Source: an uncultured Asticcacaulis sp.
GTDB taxonomy: Bacteria; Pseudomonadota; Alphaproteobacteria; Caulobacterales; Caulobacteraceae
Length of the DNA stretch: 5,118 bases
Reading direction: 5' to 3'
NCBI GenBank assembly: GCA_946480525.1
Contig: CAMLLA010000299.1
Location: 1-5,118 of the forward strand
In this document: positions 4,140 to 5,118 of the stretch, one piece after another
How positions within the stretch are numbered: the first letter of the stretch is position 1
Layout of the letters: every line of letters begins with the position of its first letter
Notes under the pieces: model-generated
Databases searched by the model: none
What the model was told of the DNA's origin: nothing
Seen by the model: the letters and a program-made list of their open reading frames with translations, nothing else
Translations under genes and position numbers: made by a program

Positions 4140-5009
4140 ATGTCCGAAACCGCCAACACCCTCACCTCTGGCCGTATCGGCACCTATTTCCATGTTCACC
4201 TGGTTTCGGACTCGACGGGTGAAACGCTGAACGCCCTGGCCAAGGCGGCGGCGGCGCGCTTCGAAGGCATCCTGCCGATCGAACATATCTATGTGTTGAT
4301 CCGCTCCGAAAAGCAGCTCGACCGCGCCATGATGGAAATCGAGAGTTTTCCCGGCATAGTCCTGCACACCATAGTCGATGTCGAACTCAGAACGGCCCTG
4401 GAGATGCGGTGCCGGGAACTGGATATTCCGGCCATCGGCGTGCTCGATCCCCTGGTTGTGGCCTTCTCGCGTCACCTCGGTGCATCGGTCTCCAAGCGTG
4501 TCGGCGCCCAGCACAATCTCGACAATGAGTATTTCGAGCGTATCGAAGCCTTGAACTACGCCATTGCCCACGACGACGGGGCCCTGGCAGACAAGCTGCG
4601 CCAGGCGGATGTCGTTCTGGTTGGCGTGTCGCGCACATCGAAGACCCCGACCTGCATATACCTGGCGCACCGTGGTATCAAGGCGGCCAATATTCCTCTG
4701 GTGCCAGGCCGCGATCTGCCGGAAGAACTGGATCATCTCAACGACCCGCTGATCGTTGGCCTGATTGCCTCGCCGGAGCGCCTGATCCAGATCCGCCGCA
4801 ATCGCCTGCTGACGCTGAACAATGACGACCGGCCGTCGACCTATACCGACCAGGAAGCCGTGCGGCAGGAAATCATCGCCGCCCGGCGGTTTTTCGAACG
4901 CAAGGAATGGCCGGTGATCGACGTGACGCGACGGTCCGTGGAAGAAACTGCGGCCAATATTATGAGCCTGTTGAACGAGAAGCGGACGGGCAGGCTCGGA
5001 GGGATTTAA
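4140..5009 (+). CDS. ppsR: DUF299 / PpsR-family bifunctional kinase-pyrophosphorylase
   Basis: This family switches PEP synthase (bacterial PpsR) or pyruvate phosphate dikinase (plant RP1 and some bacteria) off by ADP-dependent threonine phosphorylation and back on by phosphate-dependent dephosphorylation. The 289-residue protein is of usual length and cytosolic. Family hallmarks are HLVSDSTGET (20-29), the nucleotide-binding loop GVSRTSKTPTCIYLAHRG (162-179), NIPLVPG (184-190), YFERIEALNYAIAHDDG (131-147) and NRLLTLN near residue 221. The start at 4140 has a properly spaced AAGGA. Which dikinase it controls cannot be seen; neither target is in the window. Its orthologue (RP001) borders Cori in Caulobacter, so its position is ancestral. 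It reads away from the origin, and its leader may include element B. Confidence 0.95.
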   Translation: MSETANTLTSGRIGTYFHVHLVSDSTGETLNALAKAAAARFEGILPIEHIYVLIRSEKQLDRAMMEIESFPGIVLHTIVDVELRTALEMRCRELDIPAIGVLDPLVVAFSRHLGASVSKRVGAQHNLDNEYFERIEALNYAIAHDDGALADKLRQADVVLVGVSRTSKTPTCIYLAHRGIKAANIPLVPGRDLPEELDHLNDPLIVGLIASPERLIQIRRNRLLTLNNDDRPSTYTDQEAVRQEIIAARRFFERKEWPVIDVTRRSVEETAANIMSLLNEKRTGRLGGI

Positions 5010-5013
5010 GGCT

Positions 5014-5036
5014 TGCAGGGGTCTCGGACCCCTGCA
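5014..5036. terminator. Perfect 10-bp hairpin after ppsR, possible factor-dependent terminator
   Basis: TGCAGGGGTC (5014-5023) and GACCCCTGCA (5027-5036) form a perfect 10-bp stem with a three-base loop (TCG), starting five bases after the ppsR stop. The stem is very stable, but no T-run follows; the next bases are CCCC. It could therefore be a pause or 3-prime stability element, or a palindromic repeat, rather than a classic intrinsic terminator. Confidence 0.5.
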
Positions 5037-5069
5037 CCCCGGAACGCGACAGCGATGAAATTCTTCCAT

Positions 5070-5100
5070 AAAAAAAACCCGGCTAAAAGAGCCCGGCATT
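5070..5100 (-). terminator. Intrinsic terminator, strongest for minus-strand transcription
   Basis: Read on the minus strand, CCGGGCT (5096-5090), a five-base loop and AGCCGGG (5084-5078) form a stem with one bulge or mismatch, followed directly by eight T residues (5077-5070). On the plus strand the same stem is followed by ATTTATTATTTA, so it may also stop ppsR transcripts. The strong minus-strand T-tract implies a convergent gene beyond the right edge. Confidence 0.75.
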
Positions 5101-5118
5101 TATTATTTAAACAACAAA

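Noticed and set aside
3800..4230. Short open frames on both strands through the origin and element B
   Set aside because: They read through CtrA and DnaA motifs and the long hairpin; the translations are low-complexity or basic and unlike any family I know.
5014..5041. Hairpin after ppsR as a third copy of the A/B repeat
   Set aside because: It shares only GGACCCC and ACCCCG pieces with A and B and lacks the outer arms, so membership is not supported.
4092..5099. A 335-codon open frame on the minus strand covering the DUF299 gene
   Set aside because: It is antisense to a clearly recognised family protein, runs through both hairpins at its ends, and its translation shows no recognisable domain. 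The long frame is a by-product of codon bias.
1..5118. tRNA, rRNA, CRISPR array, transposase or phage genes
   Set aside because: No such sequence was seen; all sizeable coding regions are housekeeping genes in an ancestral order.

Overview
The window looks like the replication-origin region of an alphaproteobacterial chromosome, most likely from the Caulobacterales. The genus cannot be fixed from the sequence; something like Asticcacaulis or Caulobacter would fit. The argument rests on gene order and on intergenic motifs. In Caulobacter crescentus the origin (Cori) lies between hemE and the DUF299 gene once called RP001. The same two genes flank a 610-base non-coding gap here, pointing away from it on both sides. 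The gap holds a perfect TTAA-N7-TTAA CtrA site, three weaker CtrA-like sites, many degenerate DnaA boxes, three CcrM-type GANTC sites and an AT-rich stretch.

Layout from left to right. Bases 1-668 (minus strand) are the first 222 codons of rho, cut by the window edge just before the Walker A motif. Bases 669-1029 are non-coding and contain a small hairpin and repeat element A (904-1025). Bases 1030-3529 (minus strand) are a compact heme operon transcribed in the order hemE-hemH-hemJ, with 1-base and 4-base overlaps between genes. Bases 3530-3982 are the predicted origin. Bases 3983-4121 are repeat element B, a long nested hairpin related to element A. Bases 4140-5009 (plus strand) encode a DUF299 / PpsR-family kinase-pyrophosphorylase. 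Bases 5010-5118 hold a perfect 10-bp hairpin and then an intrinsic terminator that works best for a minus-strand gene lying beyond the right edge.

The three heme genes cover uroporphyrinogen III decarboxylation (HemE), protoporphyrinogen IX oxidation (HemJ) and ferrous iron insertion (HemH). The intervening step, coproporphyrinogen III oxidation, is not encoded here. The hemE operon and ppsR are both read outward from the origin, so both are co-directional with the replication forks. A TATAAT hexamer on the minus strand lies among the CtrA-like sites, which suggests that heme-operon transcription and origin control share DNA, as in Caulobacter.

The least expected content is the pair of related hairpin elements, A (after hemJ) and B (between the origin and ppsR). 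Their outer arms are nearly identical, but their central stems differ in sequence while keeping long self-complementarity. The G-T wobbles found would pair only if the plus strand folds, in both copies. This points to a structured, oriented intergenic repeat family. All motif calls were made by eye; no database or folding program was run.
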